A DNA stretch of 64,000 nucleotides from Pseudomonas chlororaphis (GTDB taxonomy: Bacteria; Pseudomonadota; Gammaproteobacteria; Pseudomonadales; Pseudomonadaceae). A program made the translations under genes and the position numbers. The stretch's first letter is position 1. Each line of letters opens with the position of its first letter. Location of the stretch: the NCBI GenBank assembly GCA_001023535.1, contig CP011020.1, forward strand, positions 1,964,121-2,028,120. Direction: 5' to 3'. This document shows positions 1 to 7,776 of this stretch, piece after piece. The notes under the pieces were generated by a model, which was not told the DNA's origin, did no database searches, and worked only from the letters and a program-made list of their open reading frames with translations.

Positions 1-1
1 C

Positions 2-1144
2 GCCTTCGCCACCGTCAGCCACCTCACGGTCGGCGGTTTTCGCGACTGGCTGCTCAGCGACGCCGCCGACGAGCACAGCCTGCGCGCCCTGGCCCCCGGC
101 CTGACGCCGGAAATGGTCGCCGCCGTGTCGAAAATCATGCGCGTGCAAGACCTGGTGCTGGTGGCGCAGAAAATCCGCGTGGTGACGAAATTCCGCGGCA
201 CCCTCGGCCTGCGCGGGCGCCTGTCCACACGCCTGCAACCCAACCACCCCACCGACGAACCGGCCGGCATCGCCGCAAGCATCCTCGACGGCCTGCTCTA
301 CGGCAACGGCGACGCCATGATCGGCATCAACCCGGCCACCGACAGCACGGCCTCGATCTGCGCCATGCTGGAAATGCTCGACGCCATCATCCAGCGCTAC
401 GACATCCCAACCCAAGGCTGTGTGCTGACCCACGTCACCACCTCCATCGAGGCGGCCAACCGGGGCGTGCCCCTGGACCTGGTGTTCCAGTCCATCGCCG
501 GCACCGAAGCGGCCAACGCCAGTTTCGGCATCAACCTGAACGTGCTGAAAGAAGGCTACGACGCTGGCCTCAGCCTGAACCGCGGCACCCTCGGCAACAA
601 CCTGATGTATTTCGAAACCGGCCAGGGCAGCGCGCTGTCGGCCAACGCCCACCACGGCGTGGATCAACAGACCTGCGAAACACGGGCCTACGCCGTGGCA
701 CGGCATTTCAACCCGTTCCTGGTCAATACCGTTGTAGGCTTCATCGGTCCCGAGTACCTGTACAACGGCAAGCAGATCATCCGCGCCGGCCTCGAAGACC
801 ACTTCTGCGGCAAGTTGCTGGGCGTGCCGATGGGCTGCGACATCTGCTACACCAACCACGCCGAAGCCGACCAGGATGACATGGACACCCTGCTGACCCT
901 GCTGGGCGTGGCCGGGATCAACTTCATCATGGGCATCCCCGGCTCCGACGACATCATGCTCAACTACCAGACCACCTCGTTCCACGACGCCCTCTACGCC
1001 CGCCAGACCCTGGGCCTGAAGCCGGCGCCGGAGTTCGAGCAATGGTTGGCGAACATGGGCATCTTCACCCAGGCCGACGGCCGGGTGCGGTTTGGCGACA
1101 ACCTGCCACCGGCGTTTCGTCACGCCCTGGCTCACCTGGGATGA
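2..1144 (+). CDS. eutB: Ethanolamine ammonia-lyase large subunit, 5' end outside window
   Basis: Catalytic large subunit of the adenosylcobalamin-dependent lyase that converts ethanolamine to acetaldehyde and ammonia. The reading frame is open from base 2 and continues from outside the window, so an internal Met at base 113 is not the start. The fragment is about 380 codons of a family usually near 460 aa. It carries family stretches such as [13 protein letters not shown] and [17 protein letters not shown] sequence (seen here as [19 protein letters not shown]). Its stop overlaps the ATG of eutC in an ATGA junction, which indicates translational coupling of the two subunits. Identity is secure; only the N-terminus is missing. 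Confidence 0.96.
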   Translation, partial: AFATVSHLTVGGFRDWLLSDAADEHSLRALAPGLTPEMVAAVSKIMRVQDLVLVAQKIRVVTKFRGTLGLRGRLSTRLQPNHPTDEPAGIAASILDGLLYGNGDAMIGINPATDSTASICAMLEMLDAIIQRYDIPTQGCVLTHVTTSIEAANRGVPLDLVFQSIAGTEAANASFGINLNVLKEGYDAGLSLNRGTLGNNLMYFETGQGSALSANAHHGVDQQTCETRAYAVARHFNPFLVNTVVGFIGPEYLYNGKQIIRAGLEDHFCGKLLGVPMGCDICYTNHAEADQDDMDTLLTLLGVAGINFIMGIPGSDDIMLNYQTTSFHDALYARQTLGLKPAPEFEQWLANMGIFTQADGRVRFGDNLPPAFRHALAHLG

Positions 1145-1980
1145 GTGACCTGCCGATGGACAAAAAACCAGTCGATTCGCAAAACCCCTGGCTGGAACTG
1201 CGCCGCCTGACCCCGGCGCGCATCGCCCTGGGCCGCACCGGTACCAGCCTGCCGACCCAGGCACAATTGGACTTCCAGTACGCCCATGCCCAGGCACGGG
1301 ACGCGGTGCACCTGGCCTTCGATCACCAGGGCCTTCGCGCACAACTGGCCGAGCGCGGCCGCGAGAGCCTGTTGCTCCACAGCGCCGCCAGCGACCGCAA
1401 CAGCTACCTGCAACGGCCGGACCTGGGCCGCCGCCTGGACGAGGCCTCGGCGCAGACACTGGACGACTACGCGGCCGCCCATCCCGGTGGCGTGGACCTG
1501 GCCATTGTCGTGGCCGACGGCCTGTCGGCGCTGGCGGTGCATCGCCATACCCTGCCCTTCCTGGCGCGCCTGGAGGAACAGCTCGCCGACGACGGCTGGT
1601 CGGTGTCGCCGATCGTCCTGGTGGAACAGGGCCGGGTCGCAGTGGCCGATGAAGTGGCCGAACGGCTCGGCGCCAAAATGTCGGTGATTCTCATCGGCGA
1701 ACGCCCCGGCCTCAGCTCGCCGGACAGCCTGGGGCTGTATTTCACCTACGCCCCCAAGGTGGGGCTGACCGACGCGTACCGCAACTGCATTTCCAACGTC
1801 AGGCTCGAAGGCCTGAGCTACGGCATGGCGGCCCATCGCCTGATCTACCTGATGCGCGAGGCCTGTCGCAGGCAGCTTTCAGGGGTCAATCTGAAGGACG
1901 AAGCCCAGCTCCAAACGCTTGAATCGGAAAATGGTGCCGATATGAAAGGTAATTTCCTACTGATGCCGCCCCGAAGCTGA
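1141..1980 (+). CDS. eutC: Ethanolamine ammonia-lyase small subunit
   Basis: Small subunit of ethanolamine ammonia-lyase, which with EutB forms the B12-binding enzyme. I chose ATG 1141, overlapping the eutB stop by four bases, over a longer in-frame extension that lies entirely inside eutB. The product is 279 aa, the expected size, and begins [16 protein letters not shown]. The stretch [16 protein letters not shown] and the C-terminal [18 protein letters not shown] are characteristic of EutC. No microcompartment genes follow: the next gene is an unrelated acetyltransferase, so this is the short, non-carboxysomal arrangement common in pseudomonads. No clear terminator is visible in the 107 bases after the stop. 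Confidence 0.96.
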   Translation: MSDLPMDKKPVDSQNPWLELRRLTPARIALGRTGTSLPTQAQLDFQYAHAQARDAVHLAFDHQGLRAQLAERGRESLLLHSAASDRNSYLQRPDLGRRLDEASAQTLDDYAAAHPGGVDLAIVVADGLSALAVHRHTLPFLARLEEQLADDGWSVSPIVLVEQGRVAVADEVAERLGAKMSVILIGERPGLSSPDSLGLYFTYAPKVGLTDAYRNCISNVRLEGLSYGMAAHRLIYLMREACRRQLSGVNLKDEAQLQTLESENGADMKGNFLLMPPRS

Positions 1981-2087
1981 TCCGTACTGCCAATTGCGTT
2001 TTTGATCCAATTTCAGGCAGCATCAAAAGCACGGCAGAACGCCGTTGTTGTCAGACTCCATGTCGACCTTTGTAAACGAGACCTGCC

Positions 2088-2549
2088 ATGCGGATTATTC
2101 AAGCGACCCTGGAACACCTGGACCTGCTGACCCCATTGTTCGTCAAATACCGGGAATTCTATGGCTCGCTGCCATACCCGGACTCGTCCCGGGCCTTTCT
2201 CGAAAAGCGCCTGCGTCGCAAGGAGTCGGTGATCTACCTGGCCCTGCCCGATGACGATGACAGCAAGCTGCTGGGCTTCTGCCAGCTCTACCCGAGCTAC
2301 TCGTCGCTGTCCCTCAAGCGCGTGTGGATCCTCAACGACATCTACGTCGCCGAAGACGCCCGCCGCCAACTGGTGGCCGACCACCTGATCCGCACGGCGA
2401 AAAAAATGGCCAAGGAAACCCATGCCGTGCGCATGCGCGTCTCCACCAGCAGCAACAACGAAGTGGCGCAGAAGACCTACGAATCCATCGGTTTCAAGGA
2501 AGACACCGAGTTCAAGAACTACGTGTTGCCGATCAGCGACGACATCTGA
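2088..2549 (+). CDS. GNAT family N-acetyltransferase
   Basis: A 153-aa single-domain acetyltransferase of the GNAT fold, predicted to move an acetyl group from acetyl-CoA to an amine of unknown identity. Fold elements are visible in order: an N-terminal strand (MRIIQATLEHLDLL), the central strand VWILNDIYVAEDARR followed by the CoA-binding helix region ARRQLVADHLIRTAKKMA, and a C-terminal YESIGFKEDTEFKNYVL segment typical of the last strands. The start follows a purine-rich AACGAGA. It stands alone between eutC and a REP pair. The same position behind eutBC is occupied by a GNAT gene in PAO1 as I recall, so it is probably core. Substrate cannot be inferred. Confidence 0.88.
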   Translation: MRIIQATLEHLDLLTPLFVKYREFYGSLPYPDSSRAFLEKRLRRKESVIYLALPDDDDSKLLGFCQLYPSYSSLSLKRVWILNDIYVAEDARRQLVADHLIRTAKKMAKETHAVRMRVSTSSNNEVAQKTYESIGFKEDTEFKNYVLPISDDI

Positions 2550-2589
2550 CCCCTGTAGCTGAGTCCCCCTGCCACAACACCAAACCTTC

Positions 2590-2721
2590 TGTGGCGAGGG
2601 GATTTATCCCCGCTGGACTGCGAAGCAGCCCCAAAACCTGTGCATGCTGTGTATCAGACTGACCGAGTCGCCTGCTTCAGGGCCGCTTCGTGCCCCAGCG
2701 GGAGCAAGCTCCCTCGCCACA
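2590..2721. repeat. REP pair, tgtggcgaggg type (REPIN-like)
   Basis: The left unit starts tgtggcgaggggatttatcc and runs to 2632. The right unit (about 2680-2721) is its inverted partner and ends gctccctcgccaca. Both units continue into a gcgaagcagcccc-type tail. The same family recurs singly near 5970 and as a pair near 17809. Confidence 0.85.
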
Positions 2722-2794
2722 AGAGCCTTCACTCAATTGCACACCACCGAAATCCCTAGCTACAAACTCACCACGCTCCCCGACCTCCAGCCCG

Positions 2795-2800
2795 TATAAT
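2795..2800 (+). promoter_or_regulatory. -10 hexamer upstream of dedA
   Basis: A perfect TATAAT followed by cccggtc, about 100 bases before the dedA start. No good -35 match lies at the expected distance, so the assignment rests on the -10 alone. Confidence 0.45.
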
Positions 2801-2902
2801 CCCGGTCTTCCCGGCTTGTAAGCAAAAGCTACATACTCTGTAGCCGTACTCAAAGCCAGACCCAAACGCCTGCCCCTCAGGCCGTCACCACAGGTGTATT
2901 GC

Positions 2903-3550
2903 ATGGATTTCAATCCCCTCGACCTCATTCTGCATCTCGACGTGTACCTCGACATGCTGGTGACCAACTACGGCACTTGGGTCTACGCCATCCTGTTCCT
3001 GGTGATCTTCTGTGAAACCGGCCTGGTGGTGATGCCCTTCCTGCCGGGGGATTCGCTGCTGTTCATCGCCGGCGCGGTGGCCGCCGGGGGGGCCATGGAC
3101 CCGCTCCTGCTGGGTGGCCTGCTGATGCTGGCGGCGATCCTCGGCGACAGCACCAACTACCTCATCGGACGCACCGCGGGCGAAAAACTGTTCAGCAACC
3201 CGAACTCGAAAATCTTCCGCCGCGACTACCTGCAACAAACCCATGACTTCTACGACAAGCACGGCGGCAAAACCGTGACCCTGGCGCGCTTCCTGCCGAT
3301 CATCCGCACCTTCGCCCCCTTCGTCGCCGGCGTGGGGAAAATGCCGTATGCACGTTTCTTCGGCTTCAGCGTCCTGGGCACCGTCCTGTGGGTCGGCGGC
3401 CTGGTCACCCTCGGTTTCTTCTTCGGCAACGTGCCCTTCATCAAGCAGAACCTGTCGTTGCTGGTGGTGGGCATCATCCTGGTGTCGCTGTTGCCGATGG
3501 TCATCAGCCTGGTCCGCAGCAAAATGGGCCAGCGCGCTTCGAAAGCCTGA
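2903..3550 (+). CDS. DedA family inner-membrane protein
   Basis: A 215-aa multi-spanning DedA/VTT-family membrane protein. The family is linked to undecaprenyl phosphate or phospholipid translocation and to membrane potential maintenance; the substrate of this member is unknown. Visible hallmarks are E-T-G-L-V-V-M-P-FLPGDSLLF near residues 39-56, ILGDSTNYLIGR, and KHGGKTVTLARFLPIIRTFAPFVAGVGKM, containing the conserved R...P...R-F-P/APF pattern. The longest frame opens with GTG at 2894, but ATG 2903 gives the typical N-terminus MDFNPLDL. It is followed after six bases by mtfA, with ppa beyond, an order I recall as conserved in Pseudomonas. Confidence 0.93.
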   Translation: MDFNPLDLILHLDVYLDMLVTNYGTWVYAILFLVIFCETGLVVMPFLPGDSLLFIAGAVAAGGAMDPLLLGGLLMLAAILGDSTNYLIGRTAGEKLFSNPNSKIFRRDYLQQTHDFYDKHGGKTVTLARFLPIIRTFAPFVAGVGKMPYARFFGFSVLGTVLWVGGLVTLGFFFGNVPFIKQNLSLLVVGIILVSLLPMVISLVRSKMGQRASKA

Positions 3551-3556
3551 TCGCCC

Positions 3557-4369
3557 ATGTGGTCCCTCAGCAACTGGCGCCGCCAACGCACCCTGGCCAA
3601 GCATCCCGTGGCCGAAGACACCTGGCAACGCGTGCGCCATCAGTTGAGTTTCCTCGACGGTATCAGCGCCGCCGAGGACCAGTGGCTGCGTGAAGCCTGC
3701 GTGTTGTTCCTGCATGACAAACACCTGACCGCCCTGCCCGGCGTCGAACTGCACCAGGAACAGCGCCTGCTGCTCGCCGCCCAGGCCCAGTTGCCGTTGA
3801 TGCACCTGGGCGAGCTGAACTGGTACCAGGGTTTCCACGAAATCGTGCTCTACCCCGACGATTTCCTCAGCCCCCAGCGCTACCGCGACGCCAGCGGCAT
3901 CGAACATGAATGGGACGGCGAACACAGCGGCGAAGCCTGGCCACAAGGGCCGATCATCCTCGCCTGGGACGGCGTGCTCGCCAGCGGCGGCTGGGAGGGC
4001 TACAACCTGGTGATCCACGAGCTGGCGCACAAACTCGACATGCTCAACGGCGACGCCAACGGCCTGCCGCCCCTGCACGCCGACATGCGGGTCAGCGACT
4101 GGGCCGAGGCCATGCAACAGGCCTACGATGACCTCGACCGCCAACTGGACCACAACCCCGACGCCGAAACCGTCATCGACCCCTATGCCGCCGAAAACCC
4201 GGCGGAGTTCTTCGCCGTCACCAGCGAATACTTCTTCAGCGCCCCGGACCTGCTGCACCAGGCCTATCCACGTGTCTACGAACAGCTCAAGGCGTTCTAC
4301 CGCCAGGACCCGTTGGCCCGGTTGCGGCAACTTCAGGCCGAAGATCCGGTCTATCAGGCGTCATACTAA
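3557..4369 (+). CDS. mtfA: MtfA-type zinc metallopeptidase (M90)
   Basis: Predicted cytoplasmic zinc aminopeptidase/regulator of the MtfA family, known in E. coli for binding the repressor Mlc. The 270-aa length matches. The zinc-binding HExxH motif is present as HELAH at residues 154-158, followed by KLDMLNGDANG, and a downstream glutamate-rich NPAEFFAVTSEYFF segment supplies the likely third ligand. The start ATG lies six bases after the dedA stop, so the two are probably co-transcribed. An Mlc homologue is not in the window, so a role in sugar regulation is only by family analogy. Confidence 0.92.
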   Translation: MWSLSNWRRQRTLAKHPVAEDTWQRVRHQLSFLDGISAAEDQWLREACVLFLHDKHLTALPGVELHQEQRLLLAAQAQLPLMHLGELNWYQGFHEIVLYPDDFLSPQRYRDASGIEHEWDGEHSGEAWPQGPIILAWDGVLASGGWEGYNLVIHELAHKLDMLNGDANGLPPLHADMRVSDWAEAMQQAYDDLDRQLDHNPDAETVIDPYAAENPAEFFAVTSEYFFSAPDLLHQAYPRVYEQLKAFYRQDPLARLRQLQAEDPVYQASY

Positions 4370-4414
4370 GGTCTCTACGACCCCGGTAACGTGGCAACAG
4401 CGGCTGAATATGCC

Positions 4415-4420
4415 TATAAT
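4415..4420 (+). promoter_or_regulatory. -10 hexamer upstream of ppa
   Basis: A TATAAT followed by cgccgcc lies 60 bases before the ppa ATG, placing a transcript start near 4427. The leader that follows holds GGTCAATCCGACC and a second TTGGTCAA copy. The -35 region is weak (TGGCAA at the 17-base spacing). Confidence 0.5.
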
Positions 4421-4480
4421 CGCCGCCACTTTTTGGTCAATCCGACCAGTCATTTGGTCAACTAACGGGGGCACCGCCCA

Positions 4481-5008
4481 ATGAGCTACAGCAAGATTCC
4501 GGCTGGCAAAGACCTGCCGAACGACATCTACGTCGCGATCGAAATCCCGGCCAACCACGCCCCGATCAAATACGAAATCGACAAAGACAGCGATTGCCTG
4601 TTCGTTGACCGTTTCATGGCCACCCCCATGTTCTACCCGGCCAACTACGGTTATATCCCCAACACCCTGGCCGACGACGGTGACCCCCTCGACGTGCTGG
4701 TCGTGACCCCCTACCCGGTTGCTCCAGGCTCGGTCATCCGCGCCCGTCCAGTCGGCATCCTGAACATGACCGACGACGGCGGCGGCGATGCCAAAGTCAT
4801 CGCAGTGCCACACGACAAACTGTCGCAACTGTACGTCGACGTGAAGGAATACACCGATCTGCCACCGCTGCTGATCCAGCAGATCGAACACTTCTTCGCG
4901 AACTACAAAGATCTCGAAAAAGGCAAGTGGGTCAAGATCGAAGGCTGGGCCGGCGCAGACGCCGCCCGCGAAGCCATCACCAAGTCGGTTGCCGCCTACA
5001 AGGGCTGA
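4481..5008 (+). CDS. ppa: Inorganic pyrophosphatase
   Basis: Soluble family I pyrophosphatase that hydrolyses PPi to two phosphates and so drives biosynthetic reactions. The 175-aa size is standard. The active-site signature [10 protein letters not shown] is present, together with ESD-type upstream residues ([15 protein letters not shown]) and [16 protein letters not shown] near the C-terminus. The gene has its own TATAAT promoter and is closed by a strong intrinsic terminator directly behind it, so it is probably a single-gene unit. Identity is secure. Confidence 0.98.
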   Translation: MSYSKIPAGKDLPNDIYVAIEIPANHAPIKYEIDKDSDCLFVDRFMATPMFYPANYGYIPNTLADDGDPLDVLVVTPYPVAPGSVIRARPVGILNMTDDGGGDAKVIAVPHDKLSQLYVDVKEYTDLPPLLIQQIEHFFANYKDLEKGKWVKIEGWAGADAAREAITKSVAAYKG

Positions 5009-5025
5009 TACTGAATGTGTGGAAG

Positions 5026-5052
5026 AACCCCGGTTTGCACCGGGGTTTTTTT
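5026..5052 (+). terminator. Intrinsic terminator of ppa
   Basis: An eight-base perfect stem (AACCCCGG / CCGGGGTT) with a six-base loop is followed by a run of T. It starts 17 bases after the ppa stop. Confidence 0.93.
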
Positions 5053-5091
5053 ATGCTTGAATTTAAATAAAATACAACTACGTATTAACAA

Positions 5092-5205
5092 CGTTTAACT
5101 GCGTTTAGCCCATCTATTTCAAATCCTGCAAACGGAAAGATTGTCTTATAAATCTGCACGACATGTTTATTGCTCAAAACACGGTCGCCTCTAAACTTTC
5201 CGTTT
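5092..5205 (+). promoter_or_regulatory. Candidate operator region of the S24 repressor
   Basis: Upstream of the repressor ATG (5206), the motif CGTTTA occurs at 5092-5097 and again exactly ten bases later at 5102-5107. A perfect ten-base inverted repeat joins AAACGGAAAG (5130-5139) to CTTTCCGTTT (5196-5205), the latter ending immediately before the ATG. All four sites share the core CGTTT/AAACG. This looks like an autoregulated repressor control region, but binding is inferred. Confidence 0.5.
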
Positions 5206-5937
5206 ATGAAAATTATCTCCAGTGGCGACCGCTTCAGAGCCCTTCTCAAAGAAGCCAACATCCGTTCCGCCGACTTCGCGAAGTTGTACGGTGTGAAATC
5301 CCAGCACGTGAACAACTGGTTCAATCGTGGCATTCCGCCCGGTCGCATCCACGCCATCGCGGGCCTGCTGACCGTCAGCCCGCAATGGCTCGCCACCGGA
5401 GAAGGCCCGCAAACCCCACTGGGCCTGGGCCCCGGCACCACCTATGAAGCCGCCGAAATCCAAGGCGTCTACAGCGTGCTGGAAACCCAGGACATCGACC
5501 TGCCCTTCTACACCGAAGCCCCGGTCAGCCCGGGCAGCAGCAAGACCCACATCATCGAAGTCCCCGACCAAACCATCCGCCTGCCCCGCAGCCACCTCGA
5601 ATCCCTGGAAATAAACCCCGGCGACGCCATCTGCACGACCATGGTCGGCGACAGCATGGCCGAACGCATCGAAGACGGCTCCACCCTCGCCATTGACCGC
5701 GGCCTCACCCAGGTCGTCGACGGCCAGATCTACGCCCTCGAGCACGACGGCATGCTGCGCATCAAATACCTGCACCGAGTCCCCGGCAACCGCCTGCGCC
5801 TACGCAGCCACAACAGCGCCGCCTACCCCGACGAAGTCTTCAGCGCCGAACAGATCGAAGCGCAAAACATCAGGGTACTGGGCTGGGTATTCTGGTGGTC
5901 GACCCTCAATAAGCAGCGACCGCAGGTGTACGAATGA
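5206..5937 (+). CDS. CI/LexA-like repressor with S24 peptidase domain
   Basis: A 243-aa phage-repressor-type regulator. The N-terminus (about residues 5-60) is a helix-turn-helix with RSADFAKLYGVKSQHVNNWF as reading helices, and the C-terminus is an S24 serine/lysine peptidase domain with the nucleophile in VGDSM (Ser150) and Lys187 in LRIKYLH. The longer frame starting at 5170 was rejected because MKIISSGDRFRALL at 5206 is the usual N-terminus of this family and follows an inverted repeat. I see no Ala-Gly or Cys-Gly cleavage dipeptide in the linker, so RecA-stimulated self-cleavage is uncertain. It resembles PrtR-type pyocin repressors, but no pyocin or prophage genes lie nearby. Confidence 0.85.
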   Translation: MKIISSGDRFRALLKEANIRSADFAKLYGVKSQHVNNWFNRGIPPGRIHAIAGLLTVSPQWLATGEGPQTPLGLGPGTTYEAAEIQGVYSVLETQDIDLPFYTEAPVSPGSSKTHIIEVPDQTIRLPRSHLESLEINPGDAICTTMVGDSMAERIEDGSTLAIDRGLTQVVDGQIYALEHDGMLRIKYLHRVPGNRLRLRSHNSAAYPDEVFSAEQIEAQNIRVLGWVFWWSTLNKQRPQVYE

Positions 5938-5969
5938 GCCCGTGGACATAAGGCTGTGACAGGCGCTTT

Positions 5970-6012
5970 TGTGGCGAGGGAGCTTGCTCCCGCTGGGCTG
6001 CAAAGCAGCCCC
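5970..6012. repeat. Single REP unit, tgtggcgaggg type
   Basis: Starts tgtggcgagggagcttgctc and continues cgctgggctgcaaagcagcccc. It has no inverted partner within 150 bases, unlike most REPs in this window. Confidence 0.8.
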
Positions 6013-6094
6013 TGCTTTCCCTCTGAATCACCCTAACCCAATGATTCCACACCACTTACCCCTAGGCTTCCAACCAAAACCCGCGTATCCTCCG

Positions 6095-6257
6095 CCCCAC
6101 CTTTGCGAGCCCACGCCTCGCACCGACAAGGCAGATCACTTTCTGACCAAGTCCCACAGCCGGCCGCAAGAGCCGGATGTACGTTTTGAAGGCTGGTAAG
6201 GTTTGTCAAAAACGAGCTGAATCAGTCAACGAGAAGCCGGCCATAAGCCGGCTTTTT
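6095..6257 (+). ncRNA. Possible small RNA of about 160 nt
   Basis: A -10-like TATCCT sits in cgcgtatcctccgcccc just before 6095. Downstream lies a stem CCGGC (6160-6164) with GCCGG (6172-6176), and the stretch ends in an eight-base intrinsic terminator. No start codon with a good ribosome-binding site and coding-like frame is seen between promoter and terminator, so an RNA product is plausible. I do not recognise the family. The start coordinate is a guess, and the alternative is a terminator belonging to the repressor transcript with an untranslated tail. Confidence 0.35.
6234..6257 (+). terminator. Strong intrinsic terminator
   Basis: Perfect stem AAGCCGGC / GCCGGCTT with loop CATAA, followed by TTT. 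It lies 300 bases past the repressor stop and would also stop a small RNA starting near 6095. Confidence 0.88.
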
Positions 6258-6483
6258 AATGTCCGATTGAAAGCCAGGATGGCGCGCCATCCGCCAAGCT
6301 CTGGAGACTCTCTGTTATCAATGACCCGAGAGGAAAGTTAGAGAACACCCACGCAAGAGAACAACGCGTCATCGAATTGGATTCAGCGACGCGAAAGGTA
6401 AGCAAGCTTCGCGGCAACAGGTCAACTGGGCTCTGGATGTCAAAACCATCGCAGCGCTTTCGCCGGATGAAGCCAGGCTGTGT

Positions 6484-7488
6484 CTATGCAATCGCGCAAA
6501 CAAAACTCCTGGCACCCCCGGCTGCAACGCCCATCAAGTTTACCGGTCGTTGATCGATGGCTTGGAGTCGAACCAATTCCATGCCTTCACGTCGGTACAC
6601 TGAGCTGCCCTCTGAATCAGCGTGAACGACATACCCTCCGGGTTTTACACCCACGCGCTTTTTGTCGAGCGCGATGCTGGCCGAGACCAGGACATGAAAA
6701 TCCAGTACGTTGTTCTTATGCAGGATCGTTGCGCCCACAAAGTGTTCTGCACATATTTCCAAAGCGATTTGCAGCCCATGAACAGCAGGGGTTTCTCGAT
6801 AACCGCCTGGCATGAATATCTTGTCGAACCATAACTCCGCCCCATACAACTCTTCCAGTCCTTCATTTCCTATGTTGGGGTAGCGTTTATGCTGATAAAA
6901 AACGTTTCCTTGCCAGATGATGAAACCGGTATTCCTGACGATTCCATGTGCGGTTCTCGCGCCTTTTGATCCCATATCGGTGATGACTGCTTTCGTAGAC
7001 CTTGCGTAATCGCCATAAACCCCCTTGTTCAGGCGATCCCTCTGCGGTATTTCGTCCACCACCGCGTCCATTTCCGCACCATATTTAGCCTTGTTGATGT
7101 CCCTGGCCTGCCCCAAGGATTTCAACTCCCCCGTCTCCCTTTTCAACATCCTGGAATCGGGTCGCACCATTGATTTGGACCACAGTGTCGTACCTGGGAC
7201 CAGTATCAGCGTCGGGTTTCTATTTGAGACATCAACCCATGCAGCCCGGATGATTTCCTTTTCTTCTTCCGAAAGAAACGAAACAGGTTTTTCCTTGGAA
7301 AAGAAGTATTCGGGGGCGACAGCCAGACAGTAATCCAATTGATGCTGAACGACATTAGCGGCGAATATTGTTGTCGCCATGTGCTCCAGGGCTCTAATCC
7401 TGTTGTGTATGTGGACAAGGCTATCCCTGACCGGGATTCGTAATCTGCGCGTATCGAAGTCCCAGATCACCACTAGCACGTTTGGCAT
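6484..7488 (-). CDS. Nitrilase-superfamily (carbon-nitrogen hydrolase) protein, lower GC
   Basis: A 334-aa protein with the Glu-Lys-Cys catalytic triad of the carbon-nitrogen hydrolase superfamily. The candidates are Glu60 in APEYFF, Lys201 in YQHKRYP and Cys246 in LEICAEH. Substrate and subfamily are not recognised; it has an insertion between the first and second motifs (about residues 105-185) that is rich in charged residues. The start at 7488 follows GGGGAGGAAAGG; the 17 codons upstream in frame lack such a site. Base composition is near 50% GC where I counted a 60-base line, well below the neighbours, which suggests recent transfer. It points away from the ynb-like operon and has no partner gene. 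Confidence 0.75.
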   Translation of the reverse strand: MPNVLVVIWDFDTRRLRIPVRDSLVHIHNRIRALEHMATTIFAANVVQHQLDYCLAVAPEYFFSKEKPVSFLSEEEKEIIRAAWVDVSNRNPTLILVPGTTLWSKSMVRPDSRMLKRETGELKSLGQARDINKAKYGAEMDAVVDEIPQRDRLNKGVYGDYARSTKAVITDMGSKGARTAHGIVRNTGFIIWQGNVFYQHKRYPNIGNEGLEELYGAELWFDKIFMPGGYRETPAVHGLQIALEICAEHFVGATILHKNNVLDFHVLVSASIALDKKRVGVKPGGYVVHADSEGSSVYRREGMELVRLQAIDQRPVNLMGVAAGGARSFVCAIA

Positions 7489-7776
7489 CCTTTCCTCCCC
7501 CCTGGCTGCTGAGCGGTGCCGCAAGCCGGATGGCCGCATGGTGCGTTAAGGCACTTGGCGCATGTCCAGGAAAATTCAGCTTAGGTGAGCCAACGCATTC
7601 AAACAAACCACCTCGACTGGATGACTTCTCATGCACCACTAAAATCTGGCGACTCATTGCGTCCTAGATGCCTACCCGCACGCATTCTCGAGAAATACCC
7701 ACCAGCAACCCCTCAACCTATCGTAATCTCGCACCTGAATCCTTCACGCCCGCCACCGGCCCGAGATCCCGCCCCG

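Larger units (their letters stand above)
2550..2902. other. Intergenic region: REP pair and dedA promoter
   Basis: This 353-base gap holds no credible gene. Its first half contains an inverted pair of REP-like hairpins (2590-2721) and its second half the promoter and leader of dedA, including a TATAAT hexamer at 2795-2800. Confidence 0.7.
5938..6483. other. Gene-free region: REP, possible small RNA, terminator
   Basis: No convincing protein gene lies here. The left part holds a single REP unit (5970-6012), the middle a possible small RNA ending in a strong terminator at 6234-6257, and the remainder (6258-6483) is unassigned lower-GC sequence leading to the end of the minus-strand nitrilase-family gene. 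Confidence 0.6.

Noticed and set aside
113..1144. Start of eutB at the Met codon at 113
   Set aside because: The same frame is open upstream to base 2 with EutB-like sequence ([20 protein letters not shown]), so the gene begins before the window.
5969..6199. 76-codon open frame in the region after the repressor
   Set aside because: It starts in a REP unit, has proline-rich random composition and no ribosome-binding site.
5085..7640. Prophage or pyocin locus around the S24 repressor
   Set aside because: No holin, tail, integrase or divergent activator gene is present; neighbours are ppa and a CN hydrolase.
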